Shown in pieces: positions 34,986 to 47,200 of a stretch of DNA of 64,000 bases (position 1 is its first letter; each line of letters opens with the position of its first letter). The notes beneath the pieces are model-generated. The model ran no database searches. It was not told the origin of the DNA and saw nothing but the letters and a program-made list of their open reading frames with translations. A program made the translations under genes and the position numbers. Source of the stretch: Cryptomeria japonica (Eukaryota > Streptophyta > Pinopsida > Cupressales > Cupressaceae); the NCBI RefSeq assembly GCF_030272615.1, contig NC_081414.1, positions 333,421,427 to 333,485,426 on the forward strand, given 5' to 3'.

Positions 34986-35600
34986 GAACCCCTAATTCAC
35001 CTCTCAAATAGGTAAATGTAGTTTTTGGTAAGGGCTTAGTGAATATATATGCTAGCTACTCCTTACTGGAAACATGTTGAAGTACAACTTCCTTATTCTG
35101 AACTTTCTCTCTCAAGAAGTGATATTTAAGCTTAATGTGCTTAGTTCTAGCATGCAATACCAGATTCTTGGAAATATTTATTGCACTTGTATTGTCATAA
35201 AATATATTCACTGGTTCAGATATAGGTACTTTGAAAGCTTCCAATACATGTTTCATCTAGATTGCTTGAGTGCAGTTTATAAATGTTGCCACATATTCTA
35301 CTTCAGCTGTATACTAGGAAGTACATCTCTGCTTCTTACTCATCCACGATACTAATCTTCCACCGAGAAAGAACGCTCCATCGATTGTGCTCTTCCGATC
35401 ATCCACATTACCTACCCAATTAGCATCGATATACACTTTGAGATTGAAGTCACCATTATATGGATACCACAATCCATAGTCAATTGTTCCTTTTAGATAT
35501 CTAAGAATCCTTTTGACTGCTACCAAGTGGGATTCTCTAGGACATTGTTGAAAATGAGCTACTATACCCACTGCATGAGCAATATCTGGTCTATTGTGCA
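34986..35600 (-). pseudogene. RNase H of Copia C
   Basis: Segments in order: RPDIAHAVGIVAHFQQ, DANWVGNVDDRKSTIDGAFFLGG, SWMSKKQRCTS, then two stops (about 35308-35313), EVEYVATFINCTQAI, FYDNTSAINISKN and HVSSKE (35056), followed by a decayed LAYIFTKPLPKTTFTYLRG. At least three stops break it. Confidence 0.85.
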
Positions 35601-36520
35601 CCACATAGTGCAGCTTACCAATCATTGACCAGTACTCCTTTTCATTTACCAGCGCTGAATCATCTTCCTTAGTCAGTTTACAGCCAGTCACCATTGGTGT
35701 ACCAACTAGTTTGCTTTCCTCCATGCCAAAAGTCTTCAATACCTCTTTGACATACTTGGACTGGGTAATAAAGATACCCTCTTTCATTTGTTGAATCTGT
35801 AAACCAATGAAGAACTTTATCTCTCCAATCAAAGACATCTCAAACTCTTTCTTCATTTCATCTGCAAACACATGACTCATTTTATCATCTCCTCTAAAAA
35901 TTATGTCATCTACAAATACTTCAAAGATTTGAATCTGATCATCTTCTTACTTCAAGTAGATGTTTCTATCCTCACTTGTTCTCTGAAATCCAATCTTCAC
36001 AAGATGAGAGTGTAATCTTTCATACCATGCCCTAGGTGCTTGTTTCAGTTCATACAGGGCTTTGTGTAATCTACACACCATGTCACTATCTTCTGATAAG
36101 GAAAACCCATCTGGTTGCTCTATATATACTTCATCTTCTAAGATTCCATTAAAAAATGCAGACGTGGCATCCATCTGATAAACCTTAAATCCCTTAAATG
36201 CTACAAATGCAAGTAGCATTCAGATGCCTTCTAATCGAGCCATAGGAGCAAAGGTTTCTCAATAGTCTTCTTGCTCCTCCTGAGCATATCCCTTGCATAC
36301 AAGCCTAGCCTTATTTCTTACAACTGTGCCTTCTTCATTCAGCTTATTCCTGAAGACCCATTTGGTACCTATGACATTTTTATGTTCTGGTCTAGGCACC
36401 AAAGACCATGTTGCATTCTTTTCTATCTGGTCTAGCTCTTCTTCCATTGCTTTAATCCAATCTCCATCTGTAAGATCTTCTTTGGAAGTCTTGGGTTCAA
36501 ATTCAGAAATCATGCAAGAG
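35601..36520 (-). pseudogene. Reverse transcriptase of Copia C
   Basis: From EELDQIEKNATWSLVPRPEH through [14 protein letters not shown] and RLVCKGYAQEE (36984 frame), a frameshift near 36258, then [39 protein letters not shown], a stop near 35948, and the catalytic FVDDIIFRGDD at about 35890-35925. The catalytic Asp pair is kept, but the frame is not. Confidence 0.86.
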
Positions 36521-37698
36521 TTCTCCTTCACTTTTCTTCTTGTGAATATCCCTGCATCTTTATCTCCTATGATTTGCTTCAGATCATGATGCAACTTGAC
36601 ATATCTAGGAATGACTCTAGCCTGATCTGCTAGCTTTTCTTCTTCTCCTTCACTTACCTCTTCTTCTTCTCTTACTACACCTTCTATTGGTATAGGAACA
36701 CTGAAATCTTTACAAGTTTCTTTCTTAACCGGTTCCCAGAAGTCTATACCCAGTTCATCTTCCACTTCTTCGCTGCATGTTTCCTCAGGTTCCTCAGGGG
36801 ATTCATCAACCCTGACATTGATACTCTCAACAATTTTCTGAGTTCTATTGTTGTAGCACTTGGGAGGTTTTCTCTTAGTGGAATATCCCAGAAATATTCC
36901 TTTATCACTTTTAGCATGAAATTTTCTCAAATGCTCACCTCTCTTGATATAACACTTACTACCAAACACTTTAAAGTAACTCATAGTGGGAGTCTTTCTA
37001 GTCCAGTACTCATAAGGGGTTTTATCTTTGTCTTTCTTGATAAGTACCTACTTCATAGTATAGACTCCAGTGCTCACTGCTTCTCTCCAAAAAGTGTGAG
37101 AAACCTTTCCTTGGATCAACATTGTTCTTGTCGCTTCAACTACAATCTTGTTATTCCTTTCTGCTATGCCATTCTGTTGTGGTGTCCTTGGGGCAGACAA
37201 CTGCCTCTTAAGACCACTATCTTCACAATACTTGTTGAATTCATCAAAAGTGAATTCTCCTCCTTGATCAACTCTTAGGCACTTTATCCTTTGGCCACTT
37301 TCCTTTTCTACTAATGCTCTGAAGGCTTTGAATTTTCCAAATGCTTCAAACTTGTCTTTCAAGAATGTGACCCACATCATTCTTGAGCGGTCATCAGTAA
37401 AAATCATAAAATACCTATCTCCTTGAATACTTCTAGTTTTCATAGGACCACACAAATCAGTATGCACAAGGTCAAGTAAATTTTCTGCTAAAAAAGACTT
37501 ACCTTTAAAAGTTGAGGAAGACATCTTCCCAACTCTGCACAAAGAATTCTTAGGTTTGTTCAGCAAAGGTAATCCTCTTACCACCTTGATCTTACCAGCT
37601 TTAACAATGTTGTCAAAGTTCATATGACAACGTCTCCTATGCCATATCCAACTATCATCAAATTTAGCCATCAGACACTGACTAATCTTGGCATTCAA
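36521..37698 (-). pseudogene. Integrase of Copia C
   Basis: Open from 37698 to 37048. The zinc-binding part has WIWHRRRCHMNFDNIV, but the second CxxC is degenerate (SLCRVGKM). The catalytic core has LVHTDLCGPMKT, RVDQGGEFTFDEF and QQNGIAERNNK, so all three acidic residues are present. After a stop near 37047 the C-terminal region resumes (FGSKCYIKRGEHLRKF, FLGYSTKRKPPKCYNNR) with an acidic tail to 36521. Confidence 0.87.
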
Positions 37699-38337
37699 CT
37701 AAAATAGGTTACCTCTGGTCTACTTACCAGTGGCAATAAGTTCACCACTCTTTCCAATTATACTGCAGATTCCACCTTTGAACTTCAGAGTGAGTCCTTT
37801 GTCATTTAGCTGAGCAACACTTAAAAGGTTATGGTTCAGACCTTCTACCCAATAGACATCATCTACACTACTCTTTCCATTCAGTGAGAAGGATCCTTTA
37901 CCTTTTACCAAACATGGTGCATCATTTCCAAATCTGACAACACCTCCAGCATATTCTTCTAGAGACAGAAACTTTCCCCGGTCATCAGTCATATGGTGAG
38001 AACAACCACTATCAATAATCCACTCATTGGAGTTGTCAATGCAAGAGACAAGTGCTTTCTTATCAGACACTTCTTCCTTTACAACTACAAACACTATATC
38101 TTCACTCTCTTCATCCTCCAATTCTTCATCACTAACACCTTCATCTACAGCAACAAGACAATTTCTTCTGTTTCCTCCTTTATGCTTTCTAAACCTCTCT
38201 GGTTTATCCTTATTATCATTGTTAGGACAATTAACAGCTATATGTCCTATCTTGTTGCAGGAGAAACATTTCAAAGGAAGTTTACCACTATTTTTTCCAG
38301 TTCCTTTCGGAAGTTTTTTTAGCACAAAGAGCTTCAA
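37699..38337 (-). pseudogene. Zinc knuckle and protease of Copia C
   Basis: Open for 205 codons. The CCHC knuckle is CFSCNKIGHIAVNC (near 38230-38270). The protease motif is WIIDSGCSHHMTDDRGKF (about 37970-38025), followed by VRFGNDAPCLVKGKGSFSL and LLSVAQLNDKG. The frame stops at 37720 just before the usual QTRGNLF word. Confidence 0.87.
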
Positions 38338-39056
38338 ACTCCATCAGAATCTCTTCATCATCCATGTCTCTGCATTGTGTGGATTCATAACTGGTACTAG
38401 TTTCTTTTCCTTTTCTAGGTGGTGCAACAAATGCTCTAAAGGCTGACTCAGTCTTTTGAACACTGCCATCATAGCTATTCAACTCATATGCAGTCAACTT
38501 TGCAATGAAAGAGTCTAAGGATACCTTGGTTTTATCAATAGACCTTAGTTCATGGATAGCAGCAAGTCTGATTGTATAGATCGATAACAATGATCTCAAG
38601 ACTTTACTAATAATGGCGGCATCCTCAATCATTCCACCAACGCTTTTGATATCTCCAACCACAGTCTTAATCCTAATGCCATATTGTTGAATGGTCTCTC
38701 CTTCAACCATCCTCACATCTTGAAATTTTCCTCTAAGGCTCTCTTCCTTAGCTTTCTTTACATGCTCATCACCACCATAAATGGTTTCCAGTGTATCCCA
38801 TACATCCTTAGGAGTGTCCTTGTCTTGTACATTAATAAACTCAATATCTGACAAGCTACTGATAAGGGCTTCCATGACTTTTTTTTTCCTGAATCTCTCT
38901 CTTCTGATCATCGGCCAGAGTACCACTGGGAATCACGTAGGCATTCTCAACATAGCTCCACTATTGAACACCCATAATTTTTATGTGAATCTTCATTCTG
39001 TCCTTCCATATCTTGAAGTTATCTCTATTGAACTTAAGATCTTCCCTCTTCATCAT
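38288..39056 (-). pseudogene. gag of Copia C
   Basis: Starts at an ATG pair near 39051-39056 followed by KREDLKFNRDNFKIWKDRMK, with a stop near 38970 and a frameshift near 38900. The UBN2-like body from 38926 is open for 212 codons: ALISSLSDIEFINVQDKD, VKKAKEESLRGKFQDVRM, HELRSIDKTKVSLDS and a C-terminal acidic segment. It overlaps the next open frame by 50 bases, so a frameshift separates it from the zinc knuckle. Confidence 0.85.
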
Positions 39057-39110
39057 TACAACATGATCTTTTACCTCAAGCGGTCAAGCTTATATCACCG
39101 AGGACTTGGA

Positions 39111-39125
39111 GGTGCTCTAATACCA
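39111..39125 (-). other. Primer binding site of Copia C
   Basis: Minus-strand TGGTATTAGAGCACC starts two bases after the 5' LTR end at 39128. It matches initiator tRNA-Met for the first 12 bases except one, then diverges. Confidence 0.75.
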
Positions 39126-39127
39126 AT

Positions 39128-40564
39128 TGATGAATAATGATGAACAACAAATACCCTAATCGATACTGAGAGGGGGGGTGAATCAGTACAAACAAAAAAT
39201 TTCACAACAACTTATCAAGTTAAAGCAATATCAACCGGTTGTCTTCATTACTGAACTTAACCAAGGCAATACCAGTTAAACACAGTAAGACTTCAAACAA
39301 CATATACTAATAATTTTGAACACTTCAAATACATTCAATACTTGATAACAACTTCACCCATAAACATATGCATGTGCTATACCAGTAATACCATAACCTA
39401 ATAGCTCTGCATGCATAATTACTAAAACACAGAATACTTAATCATCACATGAAAAATGCACAACTCATGACACACAGATTTTTCACATGGAAACTCAAAT
39501 GGGAAAAACCATGGTAGGGATGAATACCCACAAGCTTGTTTTGAACTCTTTTGAAGCTTGCTCTGTTAGGAGTCTAGTCCGATTAAAGACTTTTATAATA
39601 AGGTTCTGCTAGGAATCGATCCTGTTAGAGATCACCGGGTTAAGGGATGGCTATATACCCTATTAAAGGTTGAAACCCTGTTAGAGGTTACCTTGCTAGA
39701 GGATTTGAAGAACTCAATGATCTTGAGTCACCCGGTTAAAGGATTTACAATAAGCTAGTTAAAGCTACCCGGTAAAGGGATTTTCTAACTGTTGAAATGA
39801 TTAGAAGACAATAGGTAAAACTCTGATCTGATAACAACACTACATGCTAAGGCAGATCCTTTTCAGTTCCTCTACTCTGCAATCACACTCTACAGTTTTC
39901 CTCTTACTGGTCTGGCAAGTATCTCATCACTCAGATACACACACACAACATTTGCCAACAACTTTTACAATAAAAAACATCATCGACCTTATAGACAACA
40001 ATTAGGCCAGTAGCATAAATCCTAAACCCTAAGCATCTTAGGTTTACAACACAGGCAGTCCAATCCTGACCGTTCAAACACTTTCATAGAGTATTACAAC
40101 TTCAAACAAATCACAAGACAATCTGCATTATTCATTCTTCACCAAACATGGGAATCAATAACTCATCATGCTTTCTTCTCATACCGCCAAGAAAAATGTT
40201 CATTCCCAAGGTAGACATTTAATGCAATCGATCTTCATATGCAAGATCCTCAAGGAAATCCTTCACATGCACACAACTATTGTGGCACCTCGATCTTATT
40301 GCTAATTGATCACAATGTATCATTGGCTGCATTGCACAAGCTGGATTACCAAACCGGAAACCCTAGAGTTGAGACTACCAACCAGTAGTCACACTTAGCG
40401 AAACCCCGACACTAGTTCACAACATCTCTTTATATCTCTTCATACCGGTTCACTAACTTCTTTGAATCTACATACCAGTTTACTTGTACTTATTGACATC
40501 AATGACAACATACATTATCATCATATCAACATGCCAGTTTATCATATGCCAACAATATCCAACA
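39128..40564 (-). repeat. 5' LTR of Copia C
   Basis: 1,437 bp, plus-strand TGATGAATAATG to ATATCCAACA, i.e. TG...CA on the minus strand too. It pairs with 26651-34703 (less B'). It carries the motif GAGAGGGGGGGTGAAT near 39167-39182. TATTG (40565-40569) after it is the target duplication. Confidence 0.93.
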
Positions 40565-40569
40565 TATTG

Positions 40570-40700
40570 ATCTTGACTGAGATATTTTTACTTTGTTTGA
40601 CTAAGTTTGAGTTTGGGAATTTTGTATCAGTTTTTCATTATACTGATTCACCCCCCCTCTCAATATTCTATCAGATACTTATGCTTTCATCATACCATCA
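40570..40700 (+). repeat. 5' LTR of Copia D, last part
   Basis: 131 bp completing the LTR that starts at 25429. It contains ATTCACCCCCCCTCTCAA at about 40646-40663 and ends ACCATCA, one base-pair step before the primer site. Confidence 0.85.
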
Positions 40701-40702
40701 AT

Positions 40703-40714
40703 TGGTATCAGACC
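40703..40714 (+). other. Primer binding site of Copia D
   Basis: TGGTATCAGACC, matching initiator tRNA-Met (TGGTATCAGAGCC) with loss of one G. Two bases after the LTR end. Confidence 0.75.
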
Positions 40715-40772
40715 ATCTCAAGTCCTCTTAATCTAAAAATCCTAACAACTTGAGGAAAAGATCTTGTAGATC

Positions 40773-41547
40773 ATGATGAAGAAAGAAGGTCCGAAGTTTA
40801 ACAAAGATAACGATAGAATATGGAGTGATAGAATGAAGATTTACATTAAGAGTCTTGGTAGTCAGTATTGGGATCATATAGAAAATAGGTATACTACACC
40901 TGCTAGACCCCTGACTGATGATCAAAAGAAAGAACAACAAGAAATCACAAGCATTAGAAGCTATTATCAGTTCCCTATCTGATGTTGAATATGTAGATGT
41001 TCATGGTCTTGAATCTGCATATGAAGTATGGAAGAAATTAGAAGAGATTTATAGCGGTGATGAACATGTTAAGATTGCCAAAGAGGAGAGTTTAAGAGGA
41101 AAGTTTGACGACATGAGAATGTCTGAAGGTGAGAATATCTAGCAGTACGGTCAAAGGATTAAAGAGATAGTTGGTGAGATAAAGAGTGCAGGAGGGAAAG
41201 TGAAAGATGCCATAGTAATTAGTAAGGTACTGAGAACCCTGCTACCGGTCTATGCTATCCGAGTTGCAGCTATTCAAGAGCTGAAATCCATTAACAAGAC
41301 AAAGGTAACTCTTGACTCTATTATTGGCAAACTTACTGCTTTAGAACTAAATGGCTATGATGGTAGTGTACATAAATCAGAATATGCATTTAGAGCTTCT
41401 ATCTCTAACCCATCTGTGAGAAGAAGTAGAGATACCAGCCATAACTATGAATCTAGATCTAGCAGAGATGCTGAAGATGAAGATAGCTTAGTGGAACTTG
41501 AAGCATTGTTGGAAAAATGACTGCCTAGAGGCACAAGTAAATATAGA
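40773..41547 (+). pseudogene. gag of Copia D, cut by CACTA element G
   Basis: Starts MMKKEGPKFNKDNDRIWSD. A frameshift near 40940 moves the reading frame to LEAIISSLSDVEYVDVHG, HVKIAKEESLRGKFDDMRM, then TAG at 41140 and an open run from 41200 to 41517 (IQELKSINKTKVTLDSIIG). A TGA at 41518 precedes LPRGTSKY. The CACTA element starts at 41548; after it the same frame goes on into the zinc knuckle at 51642. Confidence 0.87.
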
Positions 41548-41752
41548 CACTAATACATTTGGACTAGATTTTCGACTGAGGTTTCTGACGGAGAAGGTAT
41601 ATTATGGCCAAATTTGATTTTTTTTTTAAAAAATGCCCGCATTCATCATAATTCTGATGAAAATTACCCATTTGGTTTCAATGAAGAAGGCATTAGCAAT
41701 GAGAATTTTCTTTTTTTCAAAAAAGTGCTCGAGTTCGTCGTAATTCTGACGA
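41548..41752 (+). repeat. Left terminal and subterminal region of CACTA G
   Basis: Terminal inverted repeat at 41548-41559. TTCGTCGTAATTCTGACGA at 41734-41752 is an exact inverted copy of 51429-51447, 186 and 191 bases from the two ends respectively. A diverged copy (TTCATCATAATTCTGATGA) is at 41642-41660. The word is itself nearly palindromic. Likely transposase-binding subterminal sites by analogy with En/Spm. Confidence 0.7.
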
Positions 41753-42005
41753 CAGCAGCCATTACAAAATAAAAAAAGAGGCGAGGAATTCATTTGTGAA
41801 TTGCAATCCCACATAGGCATCTGTGGTGACTTCAACCCCCAAGAACATCAAACCCACGTTGAAGGCAATCCCACGCAGGAGGTACATTCAAATTGCCCTA
41901 GTTTTTAATTTCATGTTGCAAAAAATATATGTGGTGGTTAATTGTCCTAGTTTAATCTCGTAAAACCATAGAACTATGATTGAGGAGTGAGCGTTCAATT
42001 TTGTA
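41753..42005. other. Stretch between left subterminal sites and PPR fragment of G
   Basis: No gene or repeat recognised. Confidence 0.4.
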
Positions 42006-42745
42006 TCAGCAATCCCTTCCTCCCATATATGTACATGTTGATTGTTCACATGAGATCACATCTCTTTGCGGCATTGTATCAAACAATTCACGAGCCTTGT
42101 CCATGTTTCCACATTTTGCATTCATGTCAAGAAGGGCATTTGCAAGTACAACACCTAACAAAATTCCTCTATCTGTTATGCTTTGATGGATGTCCATACC
42201 CTATTCCAAAGCTCCCATTTTTGCACAGGCAGGGAGGATGCTGGCAAAGGTTGTGGAATTTGGCTTTATGCCTTCCAATTTCATTTGCTTGAAAGTGTCT
42301 AAAGCCTTTTTGACAAATCCATTTTGTCCATATCCAGCAATCGTTGCAGTCCATGAGACAACATTTCTTTCAGGCATTCTATCAAATAGTTCACGTGCCT
42401 TGTCTATGCTTCCACGTTTTGCATACATGTCTACCAAGGCAGTTACAACTACAACATCTGACAAAATTTCTCTATCCTTTATGCTTCGATGAATGTCCAT
42501 ACCCTGTTCCAAATCTCCCATTTTGGCATAGGCAGGGAGGATAGTAGCAATGGTCATGGAATTTGGCTTTACACCTGCCGATTGCATTTGCTTGAAAGTT
42601 TCTAAAGCCTTCTCAACAAATCCATGTTGTGCAATTGCAACTACATCTGACAAAATTCCTCTATCTTTTATGCTTTGATGGATGTCCATACCCTATTCCA
42701 AAGCTCCCATTTTGGCATAGGCTAGGAGTAGGCTGGCAAACGTAA
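42006..42745 (-). pseudogene. Captured PPR gene fragment inside CACTA G
   Basis: Pentatricopeptide-repeat fragment of the plant PLS type; such proteins bind organelle RNA. Repeats seen: VVVVTALVDMYAKRGSIDKA, RELFDRMPERNVVSWTATI, GYGQNGFVKKALDTFKQM, EGIKPNSTTFASILPACAKM, then GNMDKARELFDTMPQRDVIS. There is no start, no organelle targeting peptide and no C-terminal domain. One repeat is shortened where SDVV runs straight into AIAQHGF, and a TAG occurs at the E of GALEQGMDIHQ near 42690. The right end fades near 42745 and the left near 42045. Antisense to the transposase. Best read as host DNA captured by the transposon. Confidence 0.85.
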
Positions 42746-44259
42746 CTAAAGAAATGCAATGATCAGCTCCAAAGACATCAAACCAATACTAACAAAACCA
42801 AGAGTCTAAAATATGATAGGGAATAGTGTGAGCTGTCCTGAAATAAAATATTTTATTTTCAATTTCAACTAAAACATAATTACTCAGCCATTTAATGTTA
42901 TTAATAAGTGTTTAATTTATGAAAGAGATAAATGGTTGGCCACAAGTACATGAGTTACTAAATGCACACAAATAAGTGAATTTGATATTCAAAACTATCT
43001 ACAATGAATTCAATTCTTGTCCATTAGTCATTTATGTTTGCAATAAGCATCTTTCTTTGTTTTTCTTAATCTTTATTCATAGTTATGTGCATATTTCACA
43101 TTCTATAATTAGGATATCAATTGCTATGGCTGAACACTAGCATGATGTTTGTGTTGTGGTATAGATGCGTGGAAACATAATTATGGGATTGTTATATTAT
43201 AGAGATCATAAATCTAGATATCGCATATTAGTTATAGCTCTTCTTGGATTGAGTCTAAAGTTGACATACGATCATAAAGCCATTATTAGCAAATCTATCC
43301 ATTTCTAGTAAAGACAATTGAGAAAGTCATTTTGATATTAAGAGTTTCTTATATGTTTACCTATTGATCATTATTAAGCCATAATATTTAGGTCTATTTA
43401 TCTCTCTTGCAAAACCTTTGTAAGTGTCCTAGATTGTCCCTACTACTCACTCTTCAATTCGGAAAAATGGAGTTCTAAATATTTGTTGCACAAGATGGTG
43501 TTGAACGTATCAACAAGGCTAGCATGGAAGGCATGTTCAAGCTTCCACTTGTACAACTTACAACAAATGATTTGTTGATAGAAGAAATTCTTGAAATAGG
43601 GATACAATCGAAAGACAAGTAAGTACATACAAACCTCCTCAATTGAAAGTAAAATCTATGTATAAAAAGAGTACATTGAATCCCAATCCATAAACACAAT
43701 AGAGATGCCGATGGAGACTTAATTGGATGTAGCATGTCGCACCAAAGTTGTTAGAGTATGCTAAGCTAGTACATAATGTTTCGTAAAGCCACATTAGTAT
43801 TTTACCCAGATCATTATCTACCAAAACTAACTATAGTAATCCTTTTGAGGATTAATTTCATGGTGCTAGATCTTCATTTAGTTCCACTTCTTGTTGGAGA
43901 AAAGAACAATTATTTATTGAGGTAGATGAATATCCGATCAACAAAGGACAAGACCCTTTCTAGAATATAACAAATTCTACTCCAACAAAAGATCATGGGG
44001 GTTTCACTAGAGATATTGAATATGAGATAAACTTCTACTGCTGCATTAAAAGCATTGGCATGTTCTTCATTTATTGATGTAAACTCTCTGTGACACCACC
44101 ACAATCAACAAAGGTGTAAAAAGTTGTTCACAATGCATGGATTTTTAGGATTGTCCTTTGAGAGAATAGAATTAAAGTATGGAAGCATGATCTGCCAGCT
44201 ATTGAGGGAAAGACCATGTCAGACAATAATTTCTATTTTCTTGCCTGTGAAGAAAGACC
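42746..44259. other. Non-coding stretch between PPR fragment and transposase of G
   Basis: AT-rich. Short open frames exist, but none resembles a known protein or shares sequence with other parts of the window. It may include the transposase promoter. Confidence 0.4.
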
Positions 44260-47200
44260 ATGTCAGACAATATCAACGAACAACAAAATAAGGAGACAAT
44301 TGCTAGATTGTGGTCTAACTTGAAAAGAAAAGGTGATGGAAAATGTTATTGTCCATGCAAAATTTGTAAGGGATTAAAGACTAGAAGACTTGTAATCAAA
44401 ACAACGAAGAAACATTGTAGGCTGCATGGTCACATTGAAGGTGGACATGATTATCATCCATTGGTAAGTTTTTCATTATATCGTTTTGACAATTTATATA
44501 CATAATAAATCACGTGATGATGAGATCATGATCACGGTTTATTTATGTATATCAATTTTATATAAGTCAAGCACCCCGGAGCACATGGTATGGATCAACA
44601 CAACCCTGAGAATATGGTTTTCGAAGTGGATGAACATGGAGGTGTGAATATCGAAGCTGAAGATAATGATCCCATGGAAGATGATGATCATGAGCCAGAA
44701 AACACAATTGAAGATGATGGTACAAATACATTGATCCATGACTCATTTAGTACTCATGCAACTGATCATGATGATGAAGATGACCTTGATGTTGTTCACG
44801 ATGTCCCTCTACTTGAGAAGGCATTTGAGGCCCTTTATGAAGGCTCGCAGGCAACTCTTCTCTCCGTTGTATTGTTGTTGGTGAACTTGAAGGTTATGAA
44901 TGGTTTATCCAACATAACAATGTCACGTATGTTAAGGCATGTCATATATGTCATAATAAACTATGAATCATGTTGTACCATTAATATTCTTTATTATAAA
45001 AAATTATATTTTGTTGTTGTAGATTGATAGGTGAGTTTTTGTTACCACCATCAAATATTCTACCTCGCTCATACCGAGAATTATTTGCCTTTATGAAAGA
45101 TATTGGAATAGAGTATCAAGCAATAGATGCTTGTCGCAATGATCATATTATATATCACAAACAACATGAATTTCAAACTAAATGCCCTGAATGTCATATC
45201 AGTAGATATCGAACAGATCAAATAACAAAAAGGGTTCCTTGCAAGGTTCTTCGCTATATTCCCATTATTCCACGTATGCAATGATTATTCAAGTGCACTA
45301 GCTTGGCACAATTTATGGATTACCATGCATGCAATAGAAGTCGAGATGACATTATTCAAATGCCTGCGGATGGTTCAGCATTTATAGACATAAAAGAAAA
45401 GTGGCCACACTTTAAAGAAGAACCTCGTAATCTCAGGCTTTCATTAGCAGTGGACGGTGTCAATCCATTTGGAGAGATGAGATCTGTTTACTCAATGTGG
45501 CCTATTTTTGTTATTAACAATAACATTCCTCCATGGATGTCAATAAAGAGGGAGCACATAATGTTGGCAATGATTGTTCCAGGTATTTTATCATTTAAAT
45601 ATAGTCATCTAAATTTAATTATAAATATTGCAGTAAAATGGTCATAATAATTATGTAATGTTTTTGTTCATTCGATTAGGTAAGTACCAAGTCAAAGATA
45701 TGAATGTATATATTGAGCCTCTTATCGATGAGTTGTTGGAGTTATGGAATGGTGTCACTATGTATGACGTCTCTAGACCAATAGGACAAAGACAATTTCA
45801 ATTCCATGTGATGCTTCTATGGACAATATACGATGCCCCGAGGCTAACACATTTTTGTGGTATGTTATAGTGTTTAAGTTGTACATGAACATTATAATTC
45901 AAAAAATTATCATATTTAATCCAATTATACATTATCTTGTAGGTCTTCAAACAAAGGGAAAATTTGCATGTCCTGTTTGTGGTCCAAAGATGAAATCTCA
46001 TCATTCAAAAATTTTAGGAAAGCAGGTGTTTGATGAGTATAGGCACTTTCTCCACAAAAATCATAAGTATCGAAATACTGAAAAACATCTTTTCAATGGG
46101 AAAGAAGAGAATACATCAAAGCCACAAAGAATGATACCTCACCTGTGGAAGTTGGAATATAATAGAATTAATCATCAAGGTAATGCCATTCCATCTATTG
46201 GTTTGTCATAAAACATCTTTTCTATTTTGTTTTGTTTACTGATGATGTGATTGATGATCATGAAGGTCGTGAAGGCATAAATGACCACCTTCCTAAGGGA
46301 ATACAAAGTTATCCCCAAAAATTTAGTAGGTTTCCCTACTACAAGCAGTTGCAAATTGTTCATTTGTTTGATAATATGCATATTGGAAAGAATATAACAG
46401 AGACATTATGGAAAATATTGGATGGAAGGCGTGACAAAGAAAAAATTGTCAAAATATGTAGTGACATTCAAGATTCCAATCATGCAATGAGAAATGTCAT
46501 TCAATCAATAGCTATGGAGACCAAATTAATATAAGTGAGCTTCCTGGGTTATTAATGGACCAGCAAAGCAATGCTACAAAAGAAGTCATATGAAAAATTT
46601 GATTTCCCACAGGATTTGTTGTGAACATAAACAATCTCATATCAAACAAAAGTGAATTTGGGCTAGGGATGAAAACGCATGATTGGCATACCTTCATTAA
46701 GGTAATTCATGTTCTTGTGTTTTTAGTATGTATTTAAGTACTGGGCGTACATGTACTTTTCATTATGTTACAAAAAAATGAAAAGATAATTTTATAATTT
46801 TTGCAGTATGTTCTACCTCTATCTCTCCCAGATGACTTCGACAATAATGTCAAGCAAGTAATATATGATCTTGGAAAATACATGAGGTAACTAGTGATAT
46901 TTGTTTAGTTCATTGTATAGATATTATATTTGCTATTTGTTTTACTTCTTATGTAATATATTTTTTTGCGTCTTGAATACCTTGTAGGTGGTTGTCATGT
47001 AAAGAAATCCATAAAGACGATATAAAATATTGGAAGAGAAAAATTCCTCATTTAATGTGTGAAATGCAAAAGTGTCTACCTCCAACTTTTTTCAATGCAC
47101 AAGAACACTACCTCATACACCAAGTTGAGGAGATTGAATTGTGTGGACCTATACACACTAGGTCAATGTGGATGGTTGAGAGGCACTTGAAATTTTTGAA

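Larger units (their letters stand above)
26651..40564 (-). mobile_element. Element C: Copia retrotransposon on the minus strand
   Basis: About 7.29 kb when the B' insertion is discounted. LTRs are 26651-34703 (3' LTR, containing B') and 39128-40564 (5' LTR). Target duplication TATTG lies at 26646-26650 and 40565-40569, inside the 5' LTR of Copia D. Gag, protease, integrase, RT and RNase H are all recognisable but broken. It is close to D in sequence (gag word VMEALISSLSDIEF against LEAIISSLSDVEY) and more distant from B. Confidence 0.92.

Noticed and set aside
42006-42745. PPR coding region as a functional host gene
   Set aside because: No start, targeting peptide or C-terminal domain, an internal stop, a shortened repeat, and it sits inside CACTA boundaries.
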